From assembly GCA_030539615.1 (NCBI GenBank), contig JAUNXU010000006.1, positions 1 to 47,482 on the forward strand: a DNA stretch of 47,482 bases, given 5' to 3'. This stretch comes from Methanobacteriaceae archaeon. GTDB lineage: Archaea > Methanobacteriota > Methanobacteria > Methanobacteriales > Methanobacteriaceae. The notes beneath the pieces are model-generated. The model saw only the letters and a program-made list of their open reading frames with translations. It had not been told where the DNA came from and did no database searches. Position 1 is the first letter of the stretch, and every line of letters begins with the position of its first letter. Position numbers and translations under genes: made by a program. Shown piece by piece: positions 26,776-36,429 of this stretch.

Positions 26776-28053
26776 TTATGCAAAAAGACCTGATTCTTCT
26801 AGTTTTTCTTCTGCATATTTAGATTTTTTATCTAGTTTTTCTTTAATTATACATGTTAATATTAGTGTTACTATTGGATATATTAAGAATATTCCTATAT
26901 TGGTTAGGTAATTTGCCCATATTATTCCACCTAATGGTTCTCTTAATGCTGATATTGCATATGTATATGGTAAATATGGATTTATTGTTTGGAAAAATGT
27001 TCCTACTACTTCTATTGGATATAATCCTCCAGTTCCTGTAATTTGTACTACTAATATTATTACTGCTATTGCTTTTCCAACGTTTCCAAATGTTGAAACT
27101 AATGAGTATACTATTAACATTGTCGATAATCCTATTATAAACATTGTTATAATAAATAGTAATGGATCGGCTATATCAACTGATAACATGAATGTTCCAA
27201 TTGTTATTACTAATGTTTGACAAATACTTACAATTAAAAATATTCCCATTTTTCCGAAATAAGTTTCTATAGATGATACTTTTTCTTTTATTTTTGTTTT
27301 ATCTATTTTTACACTTAGTAATGCTGCTGTTATTATTGCTCCTACCCATTGAGATAATGTTAAGTAAAATGCTGCTATTCCAGATCCAAAGTTATCTAAG
27401 TCATAGTAACTGTAACTTGTTGTTTTTATTGGTGAATAGAAATAATTTTCTACATTTTGAGTGTTTTGTTCTTGTGATTGATTTGTTGTTTGATTTTGAG
27501 GTTGTGCTTGTCCATTTATTGCTTTTATTTGGAAGTATGTTTTTGTATCTAGTTCTTTTATTATTTGATTATTTATTTCTTTTTCTATTTTGTCTACTGC
27601 TGTTTCTGTGATTCTTGGTGCTATTGGATTTATTTTTTCATTGTTTATGTATTCTATTTCACCTTGTTGTGGTTGGGCTGTGTTTATTGATAATATGTTT
27701 GATGTAAAGTCTGAGGGTATTATTATTGCCGCATAATAATCTCCATTTTTGATTCCATTTCGGGCTTCATCTTCACTTTTAACCACCCAATTAAAATTTG
27801 TATCGTTATCTAAAGCATTAACTACTTCTTGACCATAGCTATAAGTTGTTCCGTTTATTGTTTGTGAAATATCATTATTTACAATTATAAAATCCATATC
27901 ATCTGTTCTGTTATATGGATCCCAACATGCATCTATATTACATAATGAGTATAATGAAGGGATTATTATAACAGCTAAAATTACTATGAGTGCTATTGGA
28001 TTTGTTAATAATGATTCCATATCTTTTTTCATTATTTTTAGTATATTGTTAAT
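26776..28053 (-). CDS. YhgE/Pip-like ABC-2 type membrane protein, short form, ATT start
   Basis: This 425-residue protein has an N-terminal membrane segment after a MKKDMESLLTNP stretch, an extracytoplasmic domain of about 190 residues opening with the family's ACWDPYNRT and IVNND wording, and about five C-terminal membrane segments from residue 225 on. It matches YhgE/Pip (phage-infection protein) but is about half the usual length. An ATG exists at 28032, but its SD would be 27 bases away. GGAGTG lies exactly 6 bases before an in-frame ATT at 28053, which adds seven residues that match the usual family opening (NNILKI before the basic stretch). I prefer the ATT. Transport role and substrate are unknown. 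Confidence 0.78.
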   Translation of the reverse strand: MNNILKIMKKDMESLLTNPIALIVILAVIIIPSLYSLCNIDACWDPYNRTDDMDFIIVNNDISQTINGTTYSYGQEVVNALDNDTNFNWVVKSEDEARNGIKNGDYYAAIIIPSDFTSNILSINTAQPQQGEIEYINNEKINPIAPRITETAVDKIEKEINNQIIKELDTKTYFQIKAINGQAQPQNQTTNQSQEQNTQNVENYFYSPIKTTSYSYYDLDNFGSGIAAFYLTLSQWVGAIITAALLSVKIDKTKIKEKVSSIETYFGKMGIFLIVSICQTLVITIGTFMLSVDIADPLLFIITMFIIGLSTMLIVYSLVSTFGNVGKAIAVIILVVQITGTGGLYPIEVVGTFFQTINPYLPYTYAISALREPLGGIIWANYLTNIGIFLIYPIVTLILTCIIKEKLDKKSKYAEEKLEESGLFA

Positions 28054-28288
28054 TTATATCACTCCATATACTGTTTTTTTAATTTAATATATATTATATT
28101 ACATATATAAATTTTATATATATCTTTTATTATATATATGCTTTTCTTAAATATCTTTTTGAAATATTAAATGGATAACTAAGATACTATTTAAATGATA
28201 AAAAAAATAGATATTAACATAATAAAGTTTAAAAAATAAATATTAAATTTATAAAATTATATTATCAAATTAGGGAGATGATTTTAAA

Positions 28289-28516
28289 ATGTGTATAGCT
28301 GCACCTGCAAAAATAGTTGAAGTAAATAGTAATAACATAGCAATTTGTGACTTTGGTGGTGTAAAACAAGAAGCTAAACTTGATCTTGTTGATGCGGATA
28401 TTGGTAATTACGTTCTTATTCATTCTGGTTATGCTATTGAAGTTTTAACTGAAGAAGATGCTAAAGAATCTTTAAAAGCTTGGGATCAACTTATTGAGAC
28501 TCTTGAAGATGAATAA
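28289..28516 (+). CDS. hypC: Hydrogenase maturation chaperone HypC/HybG
   Basis: The 75-residue protein begins MCIAAPAKIVEV, with the essential Cys2 that binds the iron being fitted with CN and CO ligands and docks to the large subunit of [NiFe] hydrogenase. The ADIGNYVLIHSGYAIE segment completes the HypC OB-like fold. AGGGAGATG precedes the ATG by 8 bases. No hydrogenase gene lies beside it; hyp genes are scattered in many methanogens. Confidence 0.95.
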   Translation: MCIAAPAKIVEVNSNNIAICDFGGVKQEAKLDLVDADIGNYVLIHSGYAIEVLTEEDAKESLKAWDQLIETLEDE

Positions 28517-28546
28517 TTAACTATTACTTCTTTTTAACTTATTTTT

Positions 28547-29074
28547 TTATGTTATTATAACTTTTGTTATACCTTTTATTTCTAAGAATTTATTTAATAA
28601 ATCACCTTTAATTGGTTTATCTGTGATTATTATTAAATTAGGATTTTCATTTAAATCAGGAATTTTTGCATAGGCTTGTCTTATACTAATATTTTCATTT
28701 GTTAGTAATTTTGTTATTTCATATAATATTCCTGGACTTTCAGCATTTCCTTCTATTTCTATAACACCTAATTTTAGTTCTTTATGTATGTTTGTTAGTA
28801 ATGGCCCTGCTGGTTGTAAGTTATGAAATATTTTTGTTAATTCTTCATCATTATTTATTGTATTTATTGTTGATGTTATTACTCTTCTATCTACATTTAT
28901 TGATTTTGCTAATGATACTGTGTTTATTTCTACATCACCAATATATAGTTTCTTTTCATCTATTCTTAGTCCTAATTCTAACATTTTTTTTATTACATTT
29001 AGTTGTGCTGGATATTTGTTAAATTTTTTTAATATATGTTTCCACATAGTTTTTATTTTTGAGTTTGTTTCCAT
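28547..29074 (-). CDS. ACT-domain regulator of amino acid metabolism
   Basis: The 175-residue protein has an N-terminal helical region that looks like a winged-helix or HTH (about residues 15-85, with a VSLAKSINVDRRVITSTI recognition-like stretch) and a C-terminal ACT domain (about 100-175). It fits COG2150, predicted regulators of amino acid metabolism. It is divergent from trpE across 127 bases holding a TGTACA element, the arrangement known for TrpY of Methanothermobacter. I do not claim it is TrpY. No SD precedes the ATG at 29074; an internal start at Met10 is possible. Confidence 0.75.
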   Translation of the reverse strand: METNSKIKTMWKHILKKFNKYPAQLNVIKKMLELGLRIDEKKLYIGDVEINTVSLAKSINVDRRVITSTINTINNDEELTKIFHNLQPAGPLLTNIHKELKLGVIEIEGNAESPGILYEITKLLTNENISIRQAYAKIPDLNENPNLIIITDKPIKGDLLNKFLEIKGITKVIIT

Positions 29075-29107
29075 TTATGTTTAATGTTGTATTAATTAAA
29101 GTTATAA

Positions 29108-29153
29108 TGTACAAATTTATACACTAAAGCTTTATATATAACATTGATGTATA
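29108..29153. promoter_or_regulatory. TRP-box-like operator region between ACT regulator and trpE
   Basis: TGTACA at 29108-29113 is the exact consensus of the TRP box bound by TrpY in Methanothermobacter. It is half of a TGTA-8 nt-TACA dyad (29108-29123), which on the minus strand reads as the likely TATA box of the regulator. On the plus strand TTTATATA (29131-29138) is the likely trpE TATA box. A near copy TGTATA (29148-29153) overlaps a small dyad ACATTGATGT (29141-29150). Binding here could switch both genes. Confidence 0.5.
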
Positions 29154-29201
29154 ATTAATAATAGGAAATGAAAAAAACGATGTGATAAAAAATGAAAAGA
29201 A

Positions 29202-30581
29202 GTGAATGTTTTTGGCGATATCAAAAAACATATTACCAAACTAAAAACAATAAAAACAGATTTTAAAGATCCATTTAAATTATTTAAAAATTTATACTAC
29301 AATTACTCCAATACATTCTTATTAGAATCCATGGAAAAAGATAATAAATTATCCAGATATTCAATAGTTGGATTTGATCCAATAGCAAAAATAGAAGCTA
29401 AAGATCATATATTAAAAATAAAAACTGATGAAAAAATACAAGAATACATAAAAGAAAATCCATTAAATGAATTAAAAACAATAACCAATATTAAAAATAA
29501 TATGAAAGGATTTAGAGGAGGATTATTAGGATACATATCTTACGAATCAATAAAATACTTTGAAAAAGTTCCCACTCATAAAAGTGAATATCCTGATTTT
29601 GAATTTGGATTATATTTAGATTGCATAGTATACGATAGAATAAATAACACATGCAAATATACAACAGTATCAGAAAATAGATTAGACTTAATAAAACAAA
29701 TAGAAAAAGAAGAACATTCAACAGGAACATTACAATATAAACAATTAAATAAAAATTATCCTAAAGAAACCTACAAAAAAATGGTACAAAATACAAAAGA
29801 AAAAATCAAAAATGGAGAAATATTTCAATCAGTAATATCAAATTCTCAAAATTATATAATAAAAGGAAGTAAATTACCATTATATCAACATCTTAGACAA
29901 ATAAATCCATCACCATACATGTACCATATAAAACACGAAGATAGAGAAATTATAGGATCAAGTCCAGAAATGCTTCTAAGACTTGAAAATGATAAAATAG
30001 AAACATACCCAATAGCAGGTACAAGACCTAGAGGAAAAACCAAAGAAGAAGATTTAAAACTAGAAAAATCATTATTAAATGATGAAAAAGAATTAGCAGA
30101 ACATTTAATGCTAGTAGATTTAGCTAGAAATGATGTAGGGAAAATTAGTGAAATTAATTCAGTAAAAGTTCCTAAGTTTATGGAAATAAAGAAATTTTCA
30201 CATGTACAACACATTGTATCAAATGTAACTGGAAAATTAGATAAAAACAAAGATAGTATAGATTCATTTATGTCACTATTTCCAGCAGGAACTCTTAGTG
30301 GTGCTCCAAAAATAAGGGCAATGGAAATAATAAATAAGGAAGAAAATCAACCTCGAGGACCATATGGTGGTGCAGTAGGATATTTTTCATTAAATGGAAA
30401 TGCAGATTTTGCAATAACAATAAGAACATTAACAACCAATAAAGATAAAGCAAAAATACAAGCTGGAGCCGGAATAGTATATGATTCTAATCCTGAATCT
30501 GAATTTATTGAATGTGAAAATAAAACTCAAGCTCTTGAACAAGCTCTTAAAGAAGCAGGAATACAGATGTGTGTACAATGA
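29202..30581 (+). CDS. trpE: Anthranilate synthase component I
   Basis: The 459-residue protein converts chorismate and ammonia to anthranilate. The LLES tryptophan-feedback motif lies at about residues 40-43, and the chorismate-binding domain includes GSSPEMLLR, IAGTRPRG, DLARNDVG and the late segment AGTLSGAPK. The only usable start in frame is the GTG at 29202, just after a stop; the SD (GTGAT at 29182) is weak and far. It is the first gene of trpEGCFBAD. Codons are mostly A-ending. Confidence 0.96.
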   Translation: MNVFGDIKKHITKLKTIKTDFKDPFKLFKNLYYNYSNTFLLESMEKDNKLSRYSIVGFDPIAKIEAKDHILKIKTDEKIQEYIKENPLNELKTITNIKNNMKGFRGGLLGYISYESIKYFEKVPTHKSEYPDFEFGLYLDCIVYDRINNTCKYTTVSENRLDLIKQIEKEEHSTGTLQYKQLNKNYPKETYKKMVQNTKEKIKNGEIFQSVISNSQNYIIKGSKLPLYQHLRQINPSPYMYHIKHEDREIIGSSPEMLLRLENDKIETYPIAGTRPRGKTKEEDLKLEKSLLNDEKELAEHLMLVDLARNDVGKISEINSVKVPKFMEIKKFSHVQHIVSNVTGKLDKNKDSIDSFMSLFPAGTLSGAPKIRAMEIINKEENQPRGPYGGAVGYFSLNGNADFAITIRTLTTNKDKAKIQAGAGIVYDSNPESEFIECENKTQALEQALKEAGIQMCVQ

Positions 30582-31150
30582 TTTTAATGATAGATAATTA
30601 TGATTCATTCACATATAATTTATATCAATTAATAGGTAAGTATCAACCTGATATCGAAGTAGTAAGAAACGATTGCATAGAACTATATGAAATAAATGAA
30701 CTTAATCCATCACAAATTATAATATCACCAGGACCTGGAAATCCCAATAATGATAAAGACTTTGGTGTATGTAAAACAATTATTTCAAATATGAAAAATA
30801 CTCCTATACTTGGAATATGTCTTGGACATCAAGGAATATATTCATCATTTAATGGTAAAATAAAAAAGACAAAACCATTACATGGAAAATATGACACCAT
30901 AGTTCATAAAGAAAATGAATTATTTAAAGATATACCTAAAAAATTTACAGCTGTAAGATATCATTCATTAATATGTGATGAAACAAAAATTCCGGAAGAT
31001 ATTGAAATTACTGCAACAACAGAAAGTAATGAAATAATGGCAATCAAACATAAAAAATATCCTATATATGGAATTCAATTTCATCCTGAATCTATAGGAA
31101 CTAAATATTCAGATAAACTTATACAAAATTTCTTGGAAGTAAAAGTATGA
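30578..31150 (+). CDS. trpG: Anthranilate synthase component II (glutamine amidotransferase)
   Basis: The 190-residue class I amidotransferase supplies ammonia to TrpE. It has the opening MIDNYDSFTYNL, the oxyanion PGPGNP segment, the nucleophile Cys81 in GICLGHQ, and the His/Glu pair in FHPES. The frame is open nine bases further up, but the ATG at 30578 overlaps the trpE stop as ATGA and gives the normal N terminus. It overlaps trpC by four bases in the same manner. Confidence 0.96.
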   Translation: MILMIDNYDSFTYNLYQLIGKYQPDIEVVRNDCIELYEINELNPSQIIISPGPGNPNNDKDFGVCKTIISNMKNTPILGICLGHQGIYSSFNGKIKKTKPLHGKYDTIVHKENELFKDIPKKFTAVRYHSLICDETKIPEDIEITATTESNEIMAIKHKKYPIYGIQFHPESIGTKYSDKLIQNFLEVKV

Positions 31151-31941
31151 ATGTTATAGATAATATTGTACAAAATAAATTTGAACAATTAATAATAAAA
31201 AAAGAGGAAAAATCTTTAGAAACTATTAAAAAAGAAGCTATGGATAAAGTTTCAACTAAAAAATCACATGTTTTTTATGATAAATTAAAAAAAGGAAATA
31301 ATACAAAATTAATTGCTGAATATAAACCTGCATCCCCATCTCAAGGAAAAATTAATGATACTGATGTAAAAACAGTAATTAATAATTATGCTAATGAAGA
31401 AGTTGATCTTATTTCTGTATTAACAGAAGAAACTTACTTTAATAGTTGTCTTGAAAATTTAGTTAAAGCAAAGCAGATAACTTCTATTCCAATATTACGT
31501 AAGGATTTTTTAATTGATGAATATATGATTTATGAATCAGCGTTATATGGTGCTGATTGTATTTTATTAATTAATAATGTATATCCTGATATCAAAAAAG
31601 GTTTAGAAATTTGTAATAATTTAGGTATAGATGCAATTGTTGAATGTCATACATTAGATGATTTATTATTTATAAAAGATTTTGGTGCTAAAATTATTGG
31701 AATTAATAATAGAAATTTAGAAAATTTTAGTGTTAATTTAGAAACAACAAAAAAACTACATGAATTTATACCAGATGATGTATATTGTGTATCTGAAAGT
31801 GGAGTTAAAAATAGTACTGATGCATATACATTAAAAGAATATGGTGCTAATGCACTATTAATTGGAACAACTTTATTAAAAAAGAAAGAAACATCTGAAC
31901 AAAGTAAGTTTATTCAAGAATTAAAAAGAATTCTAAAATAA
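31147..31941 (+). CDS. trpC: Indole-3-glycerol-phosphate synthase
   Basis: The 264-residue TIM barrel closes the indole ring from CdRP. Catalytic-strand motifs are EYKPASPSQG (about residue 58), RKDFLID (about 118), GINNRNLENF (about 182) and VSESGV (about 218). It starts inside the trpG stop (ATGA) and ends 23 bases before trpF. Confidence 0.96.
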   Translation: MNVIDNIVQNKFEQLIIKKEEKSLETIKKEAMDKVSTKKSHVFYDKLKKGNNTKLIAEYKPASPSQGKINDTDVKTVINNYANEEVDLISVLTEETYFNSCLENLVKAKQITSIPILRKDFLIDEYMIYESALYGADCILLINNVYPDIKKGLEICNNLGIDAIVECHTLDDLLFIKDFGAKIIGINNRNLENFSVNLETTKKLHEFIPDDVYCVSESGVKNSTDAYTLKEYGANALLIGTTLLKKKETSEQSKFIQELKRILK

Positions 31942-31964
31942 CTGATAAAGGAGGAGTAATTATT

Positions 31965-32648
31965 ATGCAACTTAAAATTAAAACATGTGGCATTACAAAA
32001 GAAAACGATATTAAAAAACTAGACGATTTAAAAATAAACAATATTGGTTTTATAAACATAAAAAGATCTAAAAGATACATAACTGAAAAACAAATAAAAA
32101 AATACAATAATAAAACAAGCACTGATAGTATATTAGTTCTTGAACCTAATTCTCCTGGTGAAGTTCTAGAATTAATGGCTAAAACTAGAATATACCATAT
32201 TCAATTACATTCTCTTACATGTTATGAAATAAAATATATTAAATGGATGAATAAATACAATCACGATTATAAAAGTAATAAATTACATATTACAAGAGCT
32301 ATAGGAATTCAAGATGAAATAACTAAAGAAAAAGAAAAAGAAATTATTGAATTTAGTAAAGTATGTGATAGACTACTATTTGATAGTCAAACAGATGGTT
32401 TAACTGGTGGAACTGGAAAAACAATAAAAATTGATAATGTAATTAAAGCTCAAGAAATTGCAAGAAAAACAAAAAAATCAATAGAAATATTTCTTGCAGG
32501 TGGATTAAACTTAGAATATTTAACTAAAATAAAAGAAGACTTACATTATTTTGATGGAATAGATTTAAACTCTAAAGTAGAAAAACAACCTGGAATAAAA
32601 GATATTAACCAAATAAATAACATAAAACAATTAATAACAGCTATTTAA
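31965..32648 (+). CDS. trpF: Phosphoribosylanthranilate isomerase
   Basis: The 227-residue TIM barrel isomerises PRA to CdRP. It has [11 protein letters not shown] at the start with the catalytic Cys, an IQLH strand, [14 protein letters not shown] with the catalytic Asp, and FLAGGLN. It is somewhat longer than the usual 205 residues because of insertions around residues 85-110. GGAGGAG precedes the ATG. It is fifth in pathway order but fourth in this operon. Confidence 0.94.
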   Translation: MQLKIKTCGITKENDIKKLDDLKINNIGFINIKRSKRYITEKQIKKYNNKTSTDSILVLEPNSPGEVLELMAKTRIYHIQLHSLTCYEIKYIKWMNKYNHDYKSNKLHITRAIGIQDEITKEKEKEIIEFSKVCDRLLFDSQTDGLTGGTGKTIKIDNVIKAQEIARKTKKSIEIFLAGGLNLEYLTKIKEDLHYFDGIDLNSKVEKQPGIKDINQINNIKQLITAI

Positions 32649-32667
32649 AAAAAGGAAGGTAATTACT

Positions 32668-33849
32668 ATGATAAATAAAGGAAAATATGGGAAATATGGT
32701 GGAGTATACATACCAGAATTATTGATCCCAGCTATAGAAGAATTAGAAGAAGCATTTTATAAATGTAAAAAAGATGAAAAATTCAACAAAGAACTTGAGG
32801 AATATTATAAAGAATTTGCAGGAAGACCTACAAATTTATATTATGCTAAAAACTTATCAAAAAAAGTAGGTTGTAAAATATATCTTAAACGAGAAGACAT
32901 GTTACATACAGGTGCTCATAAAATTAATAATACTATAGGACAAGGATTATTAGCTAAATATATGGGAAAAACAAGACTTATAGCTGAAACTGGAGCTGGT
33001 CAACATGGAATTGCAACTGCTGTTATTGGAGCCAAATTAGGATTAGATGTTGATGTATATATGGGATCTAAAGATGTAGAAAGACAAAAATTAAATGTTT
33101 TTAGAATGAAATTATCCGGAGCAGGTGTAATACCAGTAGATGTTGGATCAAAAACATTAAAAGATTCTATTAATGAAGCATTTAGAAATTGGATGTCAAC
33201 AGTAGATAATACACATTATCTAATTGGAACTACAATGGGTCCTCATCCTTATCCTGAAATGGTAAAATACTTTCAAAGTGTTATAGGTAAAGAAGCAAGA
33301 AAACAAATACTTGAAAAAGAAGGTAAATTACCAGATACTATTATTGCTTGTGTTGGTGGTGGAAGTAATAGTATGGGTATTTTTTCAGGATTTTTAGATG
33401 ATATTGATGTAGAATTAATTGGTGTTGAAGGTGGAGGTGAAGGTGTAGAAACTGAAAAAACAGGTGCAACCATATCTAAAGGAACTGATGGTATACTACA
33501 TGGATCTTTATCTAAAGTATTACAATCAGATGAAGGACAAATTTCAGAAGCAAGTAGTGTATCAGCAGGACTAGATTATCCAAGTGTAGGACCAGAACAT
33601 GCTTATTTAGATAGTATTAATAGGGCAAAATATGTTCCAATTAACAATGATGAAGCATTAGAAGCATTTCAAGAGTTATGTAAAACAGAAGGAATCATAC
33701 CAGCTTTAGAAAGTTCTCATGCTGTTGCTTATGCAATAAAATATGCTAAAAAAGCAGAAAATAAAGGAAAAACTATCATTGTAAATCTCTCTGGTCGTGG
33801 AGATAAAGACATGCACATAGTATCAAAAGAATTAAAGGTGAAAACATGA
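32668..33849 (+). CDS. trpB: Tryptophan synthase beta chain
   Basis: The 393-residue PLP enzyme joins indole and serine. It is the TrpB1 type, with [14 protein letters not shown] carrying the PLP lysine (about residue 86), a GGGSNSMG phosphate-binding loop (about 230), and the conserved ETGAGQHG segment. AAAGGAAGG precedes the ATG. It overlaps trpA by four bases, consistent with a TrpAB complex. Confidence 0.97.
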   Translation: MINKGKYGKYGGVYIPELLIPAIEELEEAFYKCKKDEKFNKELEEYYKEFAGRPTNLYYAKNLSKKVGCKIYLKREDMLHTGAHKINNTIGQGLLAKYMGKTRLIAETGAGQHGIATAVIGAKLGLDVDVYMGSKDVERQKLNVFRMKLSGAGVIPVDVGSKTLKDSINEAFRNWMSTVDNTHYLIGTTMGPHPYPEMVKYFQSVIGKEARKQILEKEGKLPDTIIACVGGGSNSMGIFSGFLDDIDVELIGVEGGGEGVETEKTGATISKGTDGILHGSLSKVLQSDEGQISEASSVSAGLDYPSVGPEHAYLDSINRAKYVPINNDEALEAFQELCKTEGIIPALESSHAVAYAIKYAKKAENKGKTIIVNLSGRGDKDMHIVSKELKVKT

Positions 33850-34655
33850 GTAATAAAATATCATATAATGAATTATTTAATAAAAAGAAAATTAATAATG
33901 AAGGAGTTTTCATACCATTTATAGTAGCAGGAGATCCTGATTATGATACTTCACTTGAAATTGTTAAAACACTAGTTAATAATGGTGTTGATGCTTTAGA
34001 AATTGGTTTTCCATTTTCTGACCCTGTAGCTGATGGTAAAACCGTACAAGATGCTAATTTTAGAGCATTAAATGGTAATATGAATATTAAAAAATCAATG
34101 AAATTTCTTGAAGATATACGAAAATTTACTGACATTCCTATAGGATTATTACTTTATTATAATCTTGTTTATAAATATGGAATTGATGAATTTTACAAAA
34201 AATTATCATCTATTGGAGTAAATGGTGTATTAATAGCTGATCTTCCACCTGAAGAATCAGATCTTGTTATTGAATCTTCTAAAGAATATGATATTAATCA
34301 AATATTTATTGCAGCTCAAAGTACAACTAATGAAAGATTAAAAAAACTTACAAAGATTGCTTCAGGATTTATTTATGTAGTATCTGTTATGGGTGTTACA
34401 GGTGCTCGTAGAAATGTGGAAAATAATACTACTACTATGATAGAACGATTACATAATCATACAGATACATCATTATGTGTTGGATTTGGTATATCAAAAC
34501 CTGATCATGTAAAAGAAGTATTAGAAGCTGGAGCAAATGGTACAATTGTTGGAAGTGCAATAATAAATATTATAAAAGATAATTTAGATGATAAAAATAA
34601 GATGTTAGATTCCATTGGAACATATGTTAAACAATTAAAAAAAGCAACAATATAA
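33846..34655 (+). CDS. trpA: Tryptophan synthase alpha chain
   Basis: The 269-residue TIM barrel cleaves indole-3-glycerol phosphate to indole. The catalytic Glu and Asp lie in [13 protein letters not shown] (about residues 53-65), and the [10 protein letters not shown] and VGFGISKP strands follow. It starts in the trpB stop (ATGA) and ends 18 bases before trpD. Confidence 0.97.
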   Translation: MSNKISYNELFNKKKINNEGVFIPFIVAGDPDYDTSLEIVKTLVNNGVDALEIGFPFSDPVADGKTVQDANFRALNGNMNIKKSMKFLEDIRKFTDIPIGLLLYYNLVYKYGIDEFYKKLSSIGVNGVLIADLPPEESDLVIESSKEYDINQIFIAAQSTTNERLKKLTKIASGFIYVVSVMGVTGARRNVENNTTTMIERLHNHTDTSLCVGFGISKPDHVKEVLEAGANGTIVGSAIINIIKDNLDDKNKMLDSIGTYVKQLKKATI

Positions 34656-34673
34656 AAGGAGGTATTAATTAAA

Positions 34674-35714
34674 ATGATCCAAGATGTGCTTGACAAAGTA
34701 ATAAATGGCGAAAATTTAACACAAGATGAAGCATACAATTGCATGAATGAAATGATGGAAGGAAAATCAAATGAAGTATTGATTTCTTCATTTTTAACAG
34801 CTTTAAGAATAAAAAATGAAACAATAGATGAAATTACAGGTTTTGCAAATTCCATGAGAAAATACAGTATTAAAGTAGATTATACTCCAAAAACTTATTT
34901 ATTAGATACTTGTGGTACAGGAGGAGATACTTTAAAAACATTTAATATTAGTACTATTGCTTCAATAATTGCAGCAACAGGTGGAGTAAAAATTGCAAAA
35001 CATGGAAATCGTAGTATAACAAGTAAATGTGGTGGAGCTGATGCTCTTGAAAGATTAGGGGTAAATATTAATAATAATTCTAAAGAAGTTGAAAAATCAA
35101 TAGAAAAATCAGGTTTTGGATTTATTTATGCCCCACAATATCATCCTGCATTAAAAAATATAATGCCAATTAGAAAGATGCTCAATACTAGAACGGTTTT
35201 TAATATACTTGGACCATTAACTTGTCCTGCCCCATGTAATGCACAAGTAATGGGTATATTTGATCCTGATTATGTAGAACCAATTGCAAATGTACTATCA
35301 AATCTTGGAACTAAACGTGCAATGGTTTTTCATGGATTTGATAATAATGATAATCCCGCAATGGATGAAATATCCATTATTGGTAAAACAAAAGTTTCAT
35401 TTTTAAATGAAGGTATAGTTGATACTAAATATATTAGACCAAAAGATTTTGGATATGATATTGTTGATAAAAAAGATATAATGGCATATGATAATATTAA
35501 TGATAATATACAAGTAATAAAAGATATAGTTAGTAATAATATAAAAACCAAGGCAGATTTAAGTAAAAAACAGTTATGTGTTATGAATGCTTCAGCTATA
35601 TTTTATACATCAGAGATTGTTGATTCATTAAAAGAAGGAGTTAATTTATCAGAGAAATTATTAGAAACAGGGCAAGTATATCAAAAATTAGAAGAAATAA
35701 AAGAATGTAGTTAA
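34674..35714 (+). CDS. trpD: Anthranilate phosphoribosyltransferase
   Basis: The 346-residue enzyme transfers phosphoribose from PRPP to anthranilate. It shows DTCGTGGD (about residues 79-86) for PRPP binding and KHGNRSITSKCGGADALE (about 107-124) for anthranilate and pyrophosphate. AAAAGGAGG precedes the ATG. It is last in the operon. Its stop is one base from the stop of the convergent Fe-S gene, and both stops sit in one 13-base palindrome. Confidence 0.96.
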   Translation: MIQDVLDKVINGENLTQDEAYNCMNEMMEGKSNEVLISSFLTALRIKNETIDEITGFANSMRKYSIKVDYTPKTYLLDTCGTGGDTLKTFNISTIASIIAATGGVKIAKHGNRSITSKCGGADALERLGVNINNNSKEVEKSIEKSGFGFIYAPQYHPALKNIMPIRKMLNTRTVFNILGPLTCPAPCNAQVMGIFDPDYVEPIANVLSNLGTKRAMVFHGFDNNDNPAMDEISIIGKTKVSFLNEGIVDTKYIRPKDFGYDIVDKKDIMAYDNINDNIQVIKDIVSNNIKTKADLSKKQLCVMNASAIFYTSEIVDSLKEGVNLSEKLLETGQVYQKLEEIKECS

Positions 35715-35721
35715 TTTAACT
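35709..35721. repeat. 13-base palindrome spanning both convergent stop codons
   Basis: AGTTAA-T-TTAACT is a perfect 6-bp dyad around one base. It contains the trpD TAA on the plus strand and the TAA of the QueG-like gene on the minus strand. It is probably a by-product of two abutting stop codons, but it leaves no room for a separate terminator. Confidence 0.5.
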
Positions 35722-36429
35722 CATAAACTTTTCTTTAACTTTTTGATAACCAATTTTATCAAAAGGACATGAACTTATACATTCTGTACAACCAAGACTT
35801 CCAGCAATACATTTATCTTTATCTTTTAAGAATATTGCATCATTTACGCAATGATTTAAACAATTATTACAAGTATCACAAAATTCTTTAATCCATTCAT
35901 GTTCATTTACTTTATTAAATGGTAAATTAGATGCACTAACAAAAATTACACCTATTTTTTGTCTTGGACCATGAGCTGAAGTTAATAATAATCCACTTTT
36001 ACCAATATATCCCAATCCTGATTCTTGACCAACTTTTGTAATACTTATTCGTGCATCAAATGGATGAACAGGATCCGTACCATAACCTTTTTTTCTTATA
36101 AAATCTGATAATAAGAAAACAACACAATCTGCTTCTTTATAAACATTAGCATTTATTCTTAAAGCTTCATCCCCAAGTTCAGATTCTATTGCTTCTTTTC
36201 TCATTTCAAAACTAAATACTATTGTATTTCTATACAATGGTTCTTCCCCATTTAAAAAACGCATATCAAATCGAGTGTATTTAAATTCTGAAATTCCTAA
36301 ATAATATCCATATTCTTCAATTTCTATTAAATCTTGTTTATTAATTTCAATTTTAGGATTTTTTGGATTTTCTATTTTTGATTCATTTTCTATACTTAAA
36401 TAATCAGCTAATGTATGTAATTTATCCAT
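35716..36429 (-). CDS. QueG-like double-[4Fe-4S] protein
   Basis: The 237-residue product ends in two 4Fe-4S motifs: CDTCNNCLNHC, then a CIAGSLGCTECISSCP stretch (about residues 190-230). Its overall wording resembles epoxyqueuosine reductase QueG, but it is much shorter than the usual 370 or so residues. Archaea make archaeosine rather than queuosine, so another reductive task is likely. The frame opens at a GTG (36441) inside the SD GGTAGGTG; the ATG at 36429 is better. It converges directly with trpD. Confidence 0.72.
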   Translation of the reverse strand: MDKLHTLADYLSIENESKIENPKNPKIEINKQDLIEIEEYGYYLGISEFKYTRFDMRFLNGEEPLYRNTIVFSFEMRKEAIESELGDEALRINANVYKEADCVVFLLSDFIRKKGYGTDPVHPFDARISITKVGQESGLGYIGKSGLLLTSAHGPRQKIGVIFVSASNLPFNKVNEHEWIKEFCDTCNNCLNHCVNDAIFLKDKDKCIAGSLGCTECISSCPFDKIGYQKVKEKFMS

